DNA of 64,000 nucleotides from Bdellovibrio bacteriovorus (GCF_001592745.1 NZ_LUKD01000001.1:1694848-1758847), one strand, 5' to 3'. Positions 42,438 through 52,200 are shown, numbered from the stretch's first letter. Translations and numbers: made by a program. Notes: generated by a model not told the origin, from the sequence alone.

Positions 42438-42462
42438 GAATGTAACCATGATAGTTACATTC
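42438..42462 (-). promoter_or_regulatory. Candidate operator of the efflux pump
   Basis: GAATGTAAC (42438-42446) and GTTACATTC (42454-42462) are perfect 9-base inverted arms with a 7-base spacer, ending 34 bases upstream of the transporter start on the minus strand. The half-site ATGTAAC recurs at 61912. Confidence 0.6.
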
Positions 42463-42633
42463 GGTTTATTTGTAATTCAAGGGCTATTTGGTCCTGTCGA
42501 TAATTTCTTCAACTCGTAAGAAAAGGGGCGAATTTCCCTCTGAGATATAGAGGGGATTCATAATAGACCTGTCACAATTTAGACAGTTTTAAAAACAGTA
42601 AAGCTCTGCGTAAGGCCCGCCGATGGGTTACGT

Positions 42634-43356
42634 ATGAAAAACACTATCTACAACAAAATCACTTTATTGGCAGGTCTTATCATCCTTCAATCCTCATTCG
42701 CTTTAGCGATGGGGCAGCGCCTTCCATCTTCAGGAGGAGGAAGCACGCGACCAACAACTCCAACCACTCCAACGACACCGACAGAGCCTACGACACCACC
42801 GACCTCCGGCAGCGATGTGACGCCATCTTGGGAAGCGAAAAACTCGGCAGGAAAAACTTGGACCGCTCACGTCAACAACGAACTCGATCGACTTGGGGAA
42901 GATATGCTGGATGTGATTCCTGCAGACGCCAGCACTTTCTGCCCCAACTATAAAAATCTGACTTATGCTCAACGTAAGCAGTATTGGACTCACTTCATGT
43001 CCAACATGGTTCGCTTCGAAAGTAACTACAACACGAACACTTCTTACACCGAAGCCTTCAATGACAGTCAAGGCCGTCGCGTTGTCAGTCGTGGTCTTCT
43101 GCAAATCTCGATTGAAAGTGGCAATGCTTATGGTTGTAATTTTAAATCAACAAAAGATCTGCACGATCCATTGCAAAACCTAAGCTGTGGTATTCGCATC
43201 TTGAATCGCTGGGTGGGACGTGATGGACGTATCGCCGGCAAGGTGAGTGGCAGCTGGCGTGGTGGTGCTCGCTACTGGGCGGTTCTTCGCGCAGGCGACA
43301 AAACGTCTTATCAAACGATCCTAAGCTCCAGTAAGAAGTTATCTATCTGTAAATAA
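42634..43356 (+). CDS. Exported lytic-transglycosylase-like protein with Thr-Pro linker
   Basis: 240 residues. A signal peptide (MKNTIYNKITLLAGLIILQS...) is followed by a Thr/Pro-rich linker (PTTPTTPTTPTEPTTPPT, about residues 38-57) and an SLT-like domain. The catalytic Glu is likely Glu129 in VRFESNYN, with GLLQIS (about residue 154) and LSCGIRIL matching the lysozyme-like fold of soluble lytic transglycosylases. The Pro/Thr linker may span the cell wall. In a predator it could cut own or prey peptidoglycan. No strong ribosome binding site is visible. Small hairpins lie at 42535-42556 and 42569-42587 upstream. Confidence 0.75.
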   Translation: MKNTIYNKITLLAGLIILQSSFALAMGQRLPSSGGGSTRPTTPTTPTTPTEPTTPPTSGSDVTPSWEAKNSAGKTWTAHVNNELDRLGEDMLDVIPADASTFCPNYKNLTYAQRKQYWTHFMSNMVRFESNYNTNTSYTEAFNDSQGRRVVSRGLLQISIESGNAYGCNFKSTKDLHDPLQNLSCGIRILNRWVGRDGRIAGKVSGSWRGGARYWAVLRAGDKTSYQTILSSSKKLSICK

Positions 43357-43372
43357 TTTGTTAACCGGATTT

Positions 43373-43400
43373 CAGGGCCATCATCATCCCAGTGGCCCTG
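43373..43400. terminator. Possible bidirectional terminator between convergent genes
   Basis: CAGGGCCA (43373-43380) pairs with TGGCCCTG (43393-43400). Stable stem but no good T-run on either side, so confidence is moderate. Confidence 0.45.
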
Positions 43401-43406
43401 GAATTT

Positions 43407-44339
43407 CTAAAAGAACAAAGTCGCGGTGATAGAACCTTCACGAAGAAGATAATAATTGTAAAGACCACCGATCATCAGATTTCTTGTCAGTGTATATTGA
43501 ATTCCTCCGAAGTACTCTTCTTTCACTTTTACGTATTCCAACGTTTTCGTCTCGTAATTATAGGCGGGAGTGGGCGAGTCTTCGTCTCTTTTAGCGGCCG
43601 TAAAAATAAATTTTCCCAGCGTCAGACTGGCGGTGTAAAGATTTATCTTGGATTCAAAAGACTCATCTTCTGTTTTTAGATGCATGTTGGAATAGTTCAA
43701 AATCACCGAATTTAAATACAAACCGACGTTATAAGTCTGAACTTTATACTTAGTCAGCTCTTCTGCTGGCCCACCGATACTTCTGGCGTCCCACTGTGTT
43801 TGATCTTCGTATATGGAGTAGCCGAAAGAAATAGGGCCCAGCGCTCCGCTTAAACCACCACCCGGAGTGACGTTGTAACTCTTCTTATTATACTTCGCCA
43901 TTAATCCCAGCTTTAGGTTGTATTTTTTAAGCCCACTTCCTTTTCGCTCCAGTAAATTAAAAGCGGCAGCTAAGGTGATTTTTTGATTCGGGTATTTTAG
44001 CTTTTCATCTTTACGCAGAAAAAGATCGTCCGTAGTTTCAATTCCGGGCGCACCAAAAAAAGTGTCTTCGCTGTTTGAAGGGGACAGGGCTGCTCCCATG
44101 CGACCTGTTCCTCGTACCAACGAAAGATCGGCCTCCTGAGAAAAATAGATCGCCTCAATTCCATAGCCCTTTTCCGTCGGAACGGCTGAAGGATTGATTT
44201 TGATTTGGGTTCCCGGGGAGGGGCTGCTCGGATCGCGCCGAAAACGACTGCACTCGTTGATGAGATAACAGTTCGTTTCCGCTTGAGCAAAACTAAGACT
44301 GAGCTGAATTAAAAATAAGATGGAAAAGAACCTGATCAC
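43407..44339 (-). CDS. Outer-membrane beta-barrel protein, unknown function
   Basis: 310 residues. A signal peptide ends at SFAQA|ETN. The mature protein consists of amphipathic strands (ITLAAAFNLL, YNLKLGLMAKY, TASLTLGKFIFTAA) and ends in Phe (TATLFF), the Omp C-terminal signature recognised by BamA. Convergent with the transglycosylase gene. No specific family recognised. Confidence 0.75.
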   Translation of the reverse strand: MIRFFSILFLIQLSLSFAQAETNCYLINECSRFRRDPSSPSPGTQIKINPSAVPTEKGYGIEAIYFSQEADLSLVRGTGRMGAALSPSNSEDTFFGAPGIETTDDLFLRKDEKLKYPNQKITLAAAFNLLERKGSGLKKYNLKLGLMAKYNKKSYNVTPGGGLSGALGPISFGYSIYEDQTQWDARSIGGPAEELTKYKVQTYNVGLYLNSVILNYSNMHLKTEDESFESKINLYTASLTLGKFIFTAAKRDEDSPTPAYNYETKTLEYVKVKEEYFGGIQYTLTRNLMIGGLYNYYLLREGSITATLFF

Positions 44340-44416
44340 TCTTTAAAAAGAGTAACTTCGAAAGCCGAAGCTGTCTAAAAATTGCCTTTGCTCCACGGCC
44401 TTGGTATAGCTGGTCC

Positions 44417-46141
44417 ATGTACAAACTGCGACCCTATCAGTTGGAAGCCGTTCAGGCGACGCTGAAACATTTTAGGAAAGAAAAGACACCCGCAGTGGTT
44501 GTACTTCCCACTGGGGCGGGAAAGAGTCTAGTCATCGCCGAGCTTGCGCGTTTAGCTAAGGGTCGTGTTCTGGTTTTAGCGCACGTGAAGGAGCTGGTAG
44601 AGCAGAATCACGCCAAGTATATTTCTTTCGGTCTTGAAGCTGGAATTTATTCTGCGGGACTTCAGCGCAAAGACATGGATCAGAAAGTAATTTTCGGAAG
44701 CATTCAGTCCATTGCGCGGGCGCCGGAAGATTTCTTTGATAGTTTTTCTCTGTTAGTCATCGATGAGTGTCACCGTGTTTCTGTGCAAGACGATACTCAG
44801 TACTTTCAAGTTATTTCAAAGCTGCAAAAGTCGAATCCTGAAATCTGCATTCTTGGGTTGACGGCCACGCCCTACCGGCTGGGATTAGGCTGGATTTATC
44901 AGTACAACGAACATACAAAAACATTGCAAACGGATGAAGAGCGCTTTTTTAAAAAATGTATCTATGAACTGACCATCCGCTACATGATTAAGAATAAGTA
45001 TCTTACGATGCCTGTGAAGATTGATTCTCCGGTTGCATGTTATGACTTTTCTAGCTTAAAGCTTCATGGCACAAGCTACGTCGCAGCTCAGGTTGAAGCT
45101 GTTTTAAAAGATCAATCGCGAATAACTCCATTAATTATAAAAAACATTATCGATATGGCGAAAGAACGTCAGGGTGTGATGATTTTCACAAGTTCAGTCA
45201 CTCATGCCATAGAGATTATGAAGAATCTTCCGCCTTACATAGCTGCCCTCGTGGTGGGAGATACTCCCGGACCCGATCGGGACGAAATTATCGAGGCCTT
45301 TAAATGCCGTAAACTGAAGTATCTGGTAAATGTGTCGGTATTAACAACCGGTTTTGATGCGCCTCATGTAGATGTGATCGCTATTTTACGGCCGACAGAA
45401 TCCGTCAGTTTGTATCAGCAAATCATCGGCCGGGGTTTACGTTTGTCTGCAGGAAAAACAGATTGTCTGATTCTGGATTATACCGGGCAAGGACATGGCC
45501 TTTTTTCTCCGGAGATAGACGAAGACAGGCCTTCCTCCGAATCAGAGATCGTGGACGTGCCTTGCCCGCAATGTGGAGTGATCAATCATTTCTGGGGAGT
45601 GCGAGATCATGAAGGTCAGATCAAAGAACACTTTGGGCGGAAGTGTAAAGGCGCTTTTGAAGATCCCGTGACCCACCAGATCGAGGCTTGCGGTTTTCTT
45701 TTTCGTTTCAAACGTTGCGAAAAATGCGGAGCGGAAAATGATATTGCAGCCCGAAGTTGCAAGTCTTGTGAAAATGTTCTTGTCGACAACGACAAAAAAC
45801 TGAAAGAAGCGATGTCACTCAAAGATGCCCATGTTCTGCGTGTAGAAACTATGACTTTCACAAAGGGTCACGACAAAAAAGGCCAGGATCGTCTTGAGGT
45901 TCGGTACTACGACCACAGTGCACAGTTTTTAACAGAGTACTTTTATTTGGATAGCCAGGAAAACTGTCACGCTTTTTATTTTAATTTCATTCGCATGCAC
46001 AACCGATTGCCTGAAAGAAAAATCTTCGTGCGCAATGTTGATGAGGCATTGAAGTATGTTCCTGAATTCCGAAAGCCTCTTTTTGTTGTCGCACGGAAGG
46101 TGAAACACTTTTGGGCTATTCGAGAAAAGATTTTTGAATAG
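44417..46141 (+). CDS. radD: SF2 DNA repair helicase RadD (YejH)
   Basis: 574 residues. The sequence closely follows E. coli RadD: LRPYQLEAV (Q-motif), Walker A PTGAGKS, DECH, LTATPYRLG, and QIIGRGLR, then zinc-binding Cys pairs (CPQCG, CEKCGAENDIAARSCKSC) and a C-terminal domain DVLVLR/VVARKVKHFWAIREK. RadD helps recover from double-strand breaks and works with RecA. A single gene with no operon partner. ATG is 77 bases downstream of the divergent barrel gene. Confidence 0.93.
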   Translation: MYKLRPYQLEAVQATLKHFRKEKTPAVVVLPTGAGKSLVIAELARLAKGRVLVLAHVKELVEQNHAKYISFGLEAGIYSAGLQRKDMDQKVIFGSIQSIARAPEDFFDSFSLLVIDECHRVSVQDDTQYFQVISKLQKSNPEICILGLTATPYRLGLGWIYQYNEHTKTLQTDEERFFKKCIYELTIRYMIKNKYLTMPVKIDSPVACYDFSSLKLHGTSYVAAQVEAVLKDQSRITPLIIKNIIDMAKERQGVMIFTSSVTHAIEIMKNLPPYIAALVVGDTPGPDRDEIIEAFKCRKLKYLVNVSVLTTGFDAPHVDVIAILRPTESVSLYQQIIGRGLRLSAGKTDCLILDYTGQGHGLFSPEIDEDRPSSESEIVDVPCPQCGVINHFWGVRDHEGQIKEHFGRKCKGAFEDPVTHQIEACGFLFRFKRCEKCGAENDIAARSCKSCENVLVDNDKKLKEAMSLKDAHVLRVETMTFTKGHDKKGQDRLEVRYYDHSAQFLTEYFYLDSQENCHAFYFNFIRMHNRLPERKIFVRNVDEALKYVPEFRKPLFVVARKVKHFWAIREKIFE

Positions 46142-46250
46142 AATGAGTCCATCTTAGAATTACATTACTGACATCATGACTGGGCTTTTCTCTAAATGAA
46201 CTGAAAGTAGCTTGAGCTTATGTGGGTTGGAAACTCATACTAAGCACATC

Positions 46251-47003
46251 ATGCGACATCTAATAATTGTATTTAGTTTATTATTTGTTTCCGTCGGTGC
46301 CTTGGCCAAACCTAGAGTTCTTACTTTTATTACTCACGAGGCACCTCCTCATATGAGTGAGTCTATGCCTGATAACGGCGCTGTCTTTTACAGTCTAAAG
46401 AAAGTTCTGGAAAAGAAGGGTTACGATATTAAAGTGATTTTTGCGCCCTCGTGGATTCGAGCAAAGATGAATGCCGTAAAGGACCCGAAAATTGATGGCT
46501 TGGCGCCTGTGCGAACCATAGAAAATACGGACCAATTTGTTTTCACAAAGTTATTTTATAAAAGTGCTTGGCTGATCGTCGAAAGAAAAGATCATCCTAT
46601 TGTATGGAGTAAAGTTTCTGACCTTGCAAAATACACGGCAGGTAATATCCAAGGTGTTGAACTGCGCGATGGAATTAAAGAGCTTGTAGAGTCCGGAAAG
46701 ATGAAAGTCGAAAACGTAGCGTCACCGCTTAACAATTTCTTAAAAGTGGCTACGAAGCGTGTCGATTTTGCTTTTTCCGATGAACTTGTATTTCGATTCA
46801 CTATGGGTACTGAGCCAGAGCTGAGACCTTATCAAGGTGTCTTACAGTTAAATCCGAAGCCGATCGTCATCGATAGCTACGGCATTGCACTTAAGAAGTC
46901 CGAAGATGCAAAGGCGATCGTGAAGCACATAGAGCTTCACGAAGGTGACTTTGCAAAATACACAGAAGAATATCTAACAAGTCTTCTTCCTAAAAAGCCT
47001 TAG
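46251..47003 (+). CDS. Periplasmic solute-binding protein (SBP_bac_3 type)
   Basis: 250 residues from the ATG at 46251; the frame is open to a TTG at 46212. Signal peptide MRHLIIVFSLLFVSVGALA. The mature domain (VLTFITHEAPPHMSE, RTIENTDQFVFTK, LVESGKMKVENV, IDSYGIALKK) has the family 3 binding-protein layout used for amino acids or other small ligands. There is no ABC transporter gene nearby. It ends convergent to, and overlaps by 4 bases, a chemoreceptor gene, so a chemosensory role is possible. Confidence 0.8.
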   Translation: MRHLIIVFSLLFVSVGALAKPRVLTFITHEAPPHMSESMPDNGAVFYSLKKVLEKKGYDIKVIFAPSWIRAKMNAVKDPKIDGLAPVRTIENTDQFVFTKLFYKSAWLIVERKDHPIVWSKVSDLAKYTAGNIQGVELRDGIKELVESGKMKVENVASPLNNFLKVATKRVDFAFSDELVFRFTMGTEPELRPYQGVLQLNPKPIVIDSYGIALKKSEDAKAIVKHIELHEGDFAKYTEEYLTSLLPKKP

Positions 47004-48418
47004 CCGACGATTTTTTGCAGATTTTCAACTTGTTCGCCAAGCACTTTGGCTTGTCTTAGCATGACCTCGGAGGACGCGGCGGCTTCTTCTGCAGAAGCGG
47101 CATTAGACTGAGTGGCCTGATCCAATTGGTTCATGGCTTTTGATATCTGCGCAATACCTGTAGACTGTTCATTCGATGCCGAAGCGATCTCTGTATTAAG
47201 ATCAGTGACCAATTTAACTGAAGTGACTATTTCTTTCAGCGCAACGCCACTTCGGTCGGCGATCACTGTACCTCTTTCAACTTCAGTGACTGAGTCTTTA
47301 ATCAAGGATGTGATTTCTTTTGCAGCTTGGGCGGATCTTTGCGCCAGTGATCTTACGGCCTCTGCGACAACGGCGAAACCTTTTCCTTGCTCTCCGGCGC
47401 GAGCGGCTTCGACCGAAGCGTTCAAGGCTAAAAGATTGGTTTGAAACGCGATATCGTCAATGACCGTGATAATTTCTTCGATTTTACGAGAGGATTTTTT
47501 AATATCCGTCATTGCAGAAATGAGGCTCTGAATCTCGGTGTCTCCTCGTAAAGCTGTTTCTTGGCTACCACGTGAAAGAGTGCTGGCCTGAGACGCGTTG
47601 CCCGCGTTGAGTTTAACCATGCTTGTCAGTTCTTCAATCGACGCGACCGTTTCTTCCAAAGAAGCCGCGGCCTCGGTAGAGCTGCTGGCAAGTTGTTGAC
47701 TTGCATGATTGAGTTGCTCGGAAGCCTGTTCAACTGTGTTTTTGGTTTCGGTGACCGATGTCGCGATACCTTTCAGACTTCGTTGCAGTTCACTAGCGAT
47801 ATATGCAGCCACCCCAAGACCTAGAAGCAGACCTAGGGCGCTGATGACTATAACGGTATTTCTGGAAGTGCTCATAATGCTTTGAGCACGCTGGGCCCAG
47901 CTTAAAGCCTGCTCTTCTTGGAATTTAATCAATGAGTCTAAAGCCTTCCCATGAGCATTGTAGGCCGTGCGAAATTCGCCATCTAAATATTTGTGAAAGG
48001 AATCAATATCACCTTTTTGTCGCATCGAGATCATCGTCGAAGCCACCTGCAAAGTTTCCTGCCAATGCTTGGCGACAGGTTGGTAAAGCGCTTCTTCACC
48101 TTCGGCAAAAGGGGACGCTTTATAGCGCATATCACTTTCTTCGTATTTTTTTGCGTAGTCATTAAATCTACCCGCAAGATATTCAATTTCTTTGTCAGGT
48201 AGACCGGTGAATCCTAAACGGATGATTTGGCGAATTGAATTTCCTGTCGCTAAAGACATCTGTTGTAGTAACAAAGCGTTGGGTAAATTGACTTGGGCTA
48301 CGTGCTCATAAGTCGAAGAGACGGTCTTGAGTGAAACGAAACCTGTTATTCCTACGATACAAAGTGCTAAAGACAATAGACCACAGATCAATGCCAGACG
48401 TGCGCGCAATGTTTTCAT
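47000..48418 (-). CDS. Methyl-accepting chemotaxis protein
   Basis: 472 residues. One helix (about 7-28), a four-helix-bundle periplasmic domain of about 160 residues, a second helix (VIVISALGLLLGLGVAAYI) and a HAMP/coiled-coil signalling domain with the conserved hairpin (DDIAFQTNLLALNASVEAARAGEQGKGFAVVAEAVRSLA). Glu/Gln-rich methylation segments flank it. No C-terminal CheR/CheB tether pentapeptide. Its sensory domain is of the 4HB_MCP class, which often takes input via binding proteins. Start ATG at 48418. Confidence 0.93.
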   Translation of the reverse strand: MKTLRARLALICGLLSLALCIVGITGFVSLKTVSSTYEHVAQVNLPNALLLQQMSLATGNSIRQIIRLGFTGLPDKEIEYLAGRFNDYAKKYEESDMRYKASPFAEGEEALYQPVAKHWQETLQVASTMISMRQKGDIDSFHKYLDGEFRTAYNAHGKALDSLIKFQEEQALSWAQRAQSIMSTSRNTVIVISALGLLLGLGVAAYIASELQRSLKGIATSVTETKNTVEQASEQLNHASQQLASSSTEAAASLEETVASIEELTSMVKLNAGNASQASTLSRGSQETALRGDTEIQSLISAMTDIKKSSRKIEEIITVIDDIAFQTNLLALNASVEAARAGEQGKGFAVVAEAVRSLAQRSAQAAKEITSLIKDSVTEVERGTVIADRSGVALKEIVTSVKLVTDLNTEIASASNEQSTGIAQISKAMNQLDQATQSNAASAEEAAASSEVMLRQAKVLGEQVENLQKIVG

Positions 48419-48534
48419 AAGTTAAGTGCTCTCCCTGCTTTGTCGATTAGACCACGACTTAAACAGAAAGCCCTTTTACATTCTTATAACAGGACCATTT
48501 TGAGATGTGTTATTCAAAATTTTTCATTTTTAGG

Positions 48535-49608
48535 CTACTTCACAAGAAGCGCCAGAGTTTCGCGAGACAATTTTTTTGTGAGTTCGGCCGCAGGAAGAAC
48601 TCTTCCTAGCGAAGCGGCCTGTCCAGACCACATCTGCACAAAATCGTTACGGCCTAGCTCTTCTGATTTTTTTCTAAGTGGATTTACAGCAGGGCCAGCA
48701 AAAGGAAACGGAGGCGCGAGTGTTGAAATAGGTCCTTCTTCTTGGATGAATTTATTACGAATGCCTCGTGCCGGTTTTCCGCTGTAGACATTAGTTAAAA
48801 CAGTTTGGTCGTCCGTCGCTTGCTGAAGTGTTTGAAGATAAAGCTTAGAAACTTTGGCTTCAGGACAGAAAAGATAGGCTGTTCCCAACTGAACGCCACA
48901 GGCGCCCAGAAGAAAGGAGGCCGCAATTCCGCGGGCATCGCTTATTCCACCTGCTGCGATCACTGGCACCTTCACCGCATCCACTATTTGGGGAACTAAA
49001 GCCATAGTGCCTACTTGAGCCGCTATATCGTGAGTTAAAAAACTTCCTCGATGTCCACCGGCTTCAAAACCTTGAGCGATGATGGCGTCACAACCTCTTT
49101 CTTCCAGCCATCGCGCTTCCGTAACAGTGGTGGCTGAAGAAATAATTTTGCATCCGACACTACGCAAGCGTTTCATTAATTCCAAAGACGGTAGACCAAA
49201 GTGAAAACTTACGACCTCAGGTTTTAGTTCTTCGACGACAGCGCAGTAATCTTCATTAAACGGCACACGTAAAGCTGTTGGATAGGAGGCGTTCGGATCA
49301 AGACCTAGCTGGAGATAATATTTGCTAAGGTGTTCTTTCCAGCCTGCTTGTTGGGCGTCCGTGTTTTTCGGATTTTCATGGCAAAAGAAATTCAGATTCA
49401 CCGGCATCGTCGTCAATGAGCGCAGTTTTTTAAACTCCTCTCGCAGTTGATCCACGGAAAGCAGTGCACACGCCAAAGAACCAAGTCCCCCCGCATTCGA
49501 GACCGCAGCGGCAAGTTCGACAGAATCCACGCCGGCCATTGGTGCCTGAATAAGCGGAAGTTCGATGTTAAAGAGTTTTTGCAGTCTGTGAGAGGGCCAG
49601 TTTTTCAT
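48535..49608 (-). CDS. Nitronate monooxygenase (2-nitropropane dioxygenase family)
   Basis: 357 residues from the ATG at 49608; a TTG at 49614 is an alternative. FMN-binding TIM barrel: LIQAPMAGVDS, AGGLGSLACAL, GCDAIIAQGFEAGGHRGS (with the conserved catalytic His and FMN loop), VIAAGGISDARGIAASFLLGA and ARGIRNKFI. NMO enzymes oxidise nitronates with oxygen; some homologues act as enoyl-ACP reductases (FabK), which must be kept in mind. Single gene. Confidence 0.88.
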   Translation of the reverse strand: MKNWPSHRLQKLFNIELPLIQAPMAGVDSVELAAAVSNAGGLGSLACALLSVDQLREEFKKLRSLTTMPVNLNFFCHENPKNTDAQQAGWKEHLSKYYLQLGLDPNASYPTALRVPFNEDYCAVVEELKPEVVSFHFGLPSLELMKRLRSVGCKIISSATTVTEARWLEERGCDAIIAQGFEAGGHRGSFLTHDIAAQVGTMALVPQIVDAVKVPVIAAGGISDARGIAASFLLGACGVQLGTAYLFCPEAKVSKLYLQTLQQATDDQTVLTNVYSGKPARGIRNKFIQEEGPISTLAPPFPFAGPAVNPLRKKSEELGRNDFVQMWSGQAASLGRVLPAAELTKKLSRETLALLVK

Positions 49609-49748
49609 ACACAATCTCGTTTATTTTGTTGTCTTGCCATATTGTAACGCCCCCAGCAGGTTTTATTTTGAGCTTACATGCGACACGTAGCAATATCGAG
49701 AGACACATGTGAGCCCAATCGGTACGCATGACTACCCCTGGGGACTCA

Positions 49749-52118
49749 ATGAAAACCATTAACTTCGATCAGTCTAACGCAACCCTGTTAATCCAGGTAT
49801 TTCAAAATTCGCCCTCTTTTATGGCCTTCGTTGAAGGGGCGCATTTCATTTTTAAATTCGGCAACCCGAAGTTTTTGGAATTAATTGGGCACAACGAGAT
49901 TATTGGTAAGACCGCTAAGGAAGCCCTGCCAGAGTTGGAAGAGCAAGGTCTTCTTGATATTATGCACACGGTTTCTCAGACCAAAACCCCTTATAAAGGT
50001 TTTGAAGTCCCCGTCTATTTTAAAAGTCCTCTCGGACGCCTAGATAAGTTTTTGGATTTCACTTATCAGCCTATTCTTTCTGATCACGGCAATGTTGTTG
50101 GGATTCTGATTGAGGGGACAGATGTCACCGAAAAAGTTCTTTCGCGCATTGCTGTTGAAAAAGCCAAGAGCATTGTTGAAAATGAAAGAAATAATTTTCG
50201 ATCTTTGTTCAAAGATACTCCTCATCTTGTATGTATCCTTCGTGGCCCGGAGCACACCTTTGAGTTTGTGAACGAAGCTCACGCAAGGCTTCTGGGATTT
50301 GATGCCACCGGAATGACTGTGCGACAAGCACAGCCTGAGTCCATCGAAGTGCACGGACTGTTAGATGATGTCTATCGCACCGGGGTGACCTTGCAACACT
50401 TCGAAATTCCTGTCACCGTCGGGGACCGCATTCGCTATTTCAATTTAACCTATAGTGCTCGTCGCGATGACGACGGTCATATCAACGGCGTTATGATTTT
50501 GGCTTCAGAGGTTACTACCCACATCGAAATGCGAAAAGAGCTGGAAGCTTCCAAGCAAACTCTGGCACTTGAGCAACACAAATTAGATGCCATATTCCAT
50601 GTTTCTCCTGCGGCTATGGCTCTCTGGGTGGGCGAAGACATGGTGTTTGAAAAATTGAACAACGAGTATCAGAAAATTTTTTCGGGTAGAGACCTGCAAG
50701 GTCGTCCTTTTTTAGAAGCATTGCCAGAGCTTGAGCAATTTGGCGAGCTTGTTCGGAAAGTTCTTCGAACCGGTGAGCCTTTTGTTGGTACTGAATTCCC
50801 GGTGCCTGTGCGTCGCACTGAATTTGGTCCGACAGAAGAGCGCTATTTTGATTTCACCTACATCCAAATTAAAGATGCTCATGGAAATCCCTATGGCGTT
50901 TATGATCACGCGATTGATGTTACGGATCGGGTAATGGCAAGAAAAGATCTTGAGGCTGCTAAAGAAGAAGCTGTGCGAGCAAATGATTTGAAGTCGGCTT
51001 TTTTAGCAAACATGTCTCATGAGATCCGCACTCCACTGGGAGCCATCATGGGATTTGCAGATCTTCTACGTGACCCGAATCTTCCCTATGAAGAACGTGT
51101 GAATTACCTGGAAGTTCTTCAAAGAAACGGCCATCAGCTGACAGTTATTATCAACGACATCCTGGATCTTTCTAAGGTGGAAGCCGGACAAATGGCTTTA
51201 GAGTTCTTGCCATTAAAGCCTGAGACGATTGCTCACGATGTGATTTCTTTACTGCGCGTGAATGCGGCAGAAAAGGGCTTACAACTGGGATTTGAGCGTG
51301 ATCCATCGACACCTGCAGAAATTCACTCGGATCCGACACGGGTTCAACAAATACTTATTAATCTAGTTAGTAACTCCATCAAGTTCACGCATACGGGAAG
51401 TGTTTCCATTCGTACTTTTGGAAAAACCGAGAAGGGCCGTACCGTTGCGGCTTTCGAAGTGATCGACACAGGGATCGGGATACAGGAAGATCAGCGCGAA
51501 AGAATATTCGAAGTTTTTGTACAGGCCGATAGCTCAGTGACGAGAAAGTTCGGAGGAACGGGATTAGGTCTATCGCTTTCGCGTCGTTTAGCGCGTGTCC
51601 TGGGTGGCGACGTGATTGTGAAAGAAAGTCTGCTTGGAAAAGGCAGTACTTTTCTAGTAACAATTGAGGATCAGCCTGAAAAGAAGAAGGCCGTGCTTCC
51701 GGTTGTCGCTGCATCATCAGCAGCAGAAGCTAAAGAAAATTCTGAAAAGCCTTTGGAGGGAATTAAAGTCTTGGTCGTCGACGATACACCTGACAATCAA
51801 CGTCTTATCAAGCATTTCCTTCGTCGAGCGGGTGCAAGTTCTGACATCGTTGATAACGGATTGGTGGCGCAAACAAAGGCCTTGGAAGGTGACTACGATA
51901 TAGTTCTTATGGATATTCAGATGCCTGAAATGGATGGATATACTGCAACTCAACAGTTGCGCCAAAAGGGTTATAAAAAACCCATCATCGCGCTGACGGC
52001 GCACGCGATGGCTGAAGTCCGCAGAAAATGTCTGAGTGTTGGTTATACCGATCATCTGACGAAGCCTATCAATTCCGTGGACCTGATCAGCATGGTTCAC
52101 CGCTACGTGCGTGCCTAG
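49749..52118 (+). CDS. Multi-PAS hybrid histidine kinase with receiver
   Basis: 789 residues from the ATG at 49749 (GGGGA upstream); an in-frame ATG at 49728 gives seven more. No membrane helix: three PAS domains (about 10-130, 150-265, 280-405) lead to a HisKA motif FLANMSHEIRTPLG with His424, an HATPase (DTGIGI, GGTGLGLSLS) and a receiver with Asp722 in LMDIQMPEMDG. A soluble sensor of an internal cue; PAS domains without visible Cys/His haem clusters. No partner regulator lies next to it. Downstream is a lipoprotein-type Mqo gene 82 bases away. Confidence 0.92.
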   Translation: MKTINFDQSNATLLIQVFQNSPSFMAFVEGAHFIFKFGNPKFLELIGHNEIIGKTAKEALPELEEQGLLDIMHTVSQTKTPYKGFEVPVYFKSPLGRLDKFLDFTYQPILSDHGNVVGILIEGTDVTEKVLSRIAVEKAKSIVENERNNFRSLFKDTPHLVCILRGPEHTFEFVNEAHARLLGFDATGMTVRQAQPESIEVHGLLDDVYRTGVTLQHFEIPVTVGDRIRYFNLTYSARRDDDGHINGVMILASEVTTHIEMRKELEASKQTLALEQHKLDAIFHVSPAAMALWVGEDMVFEKLNNEYQKIFSGRDLQGRPFLEALPELEQFGELVRKVLRTGEPFVGTEFPVPVRRTEFGPTEERYFDFTYIQIKDAHGNPYGVYDHAIDVTDRVMARKDLEAAKEEAVRANDLKSAFLANMSHEIRTPLGAIMGFADLLRDPNLPYEERVNYLEVLQRNGHQLTVIINDILDLSKVEAGQMALEFLPLKPETIAHDVISLLRVNAAEKGLQLGFERDPSTPAEIHSDPTRVQQILINLVSNSIKFTHTGSVSIRTFGKTEKGRTVAAFEVIDTGIGIQEDQRERIFEVFVQADSSVTRKFGGTGLGLSLSRRLARVLGGDVIVKESLLGKGSTFLVTIEDQPEKKKAVLPVVAASSAAEAKENSEKPLEGIKVLVVDDTPDNQRLIKHFLRRAGASSDIVDNGLVAQTKALEGDYDIVLMDIQMPEMDGYTATQQLRQKGYKKPIIALTAHAMAEVRRKCLSVGYTDHLTKPINSVDLISMVHRYVRA

Positions 52119-52200
52119 GGCGCAACCCTTTGTCAAAATACTCATTTTGATTCCCACGGAATCATTCGAACATGAAGTTTTCTTATAACAGGGAAAACTT

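Noticed and set aside
42740-42810. Tandem repeat (Thr-Pro codons)
   Set aside because: The DNA is not an exact repeat; it simply encodes a Thr/Pro-rich linker.
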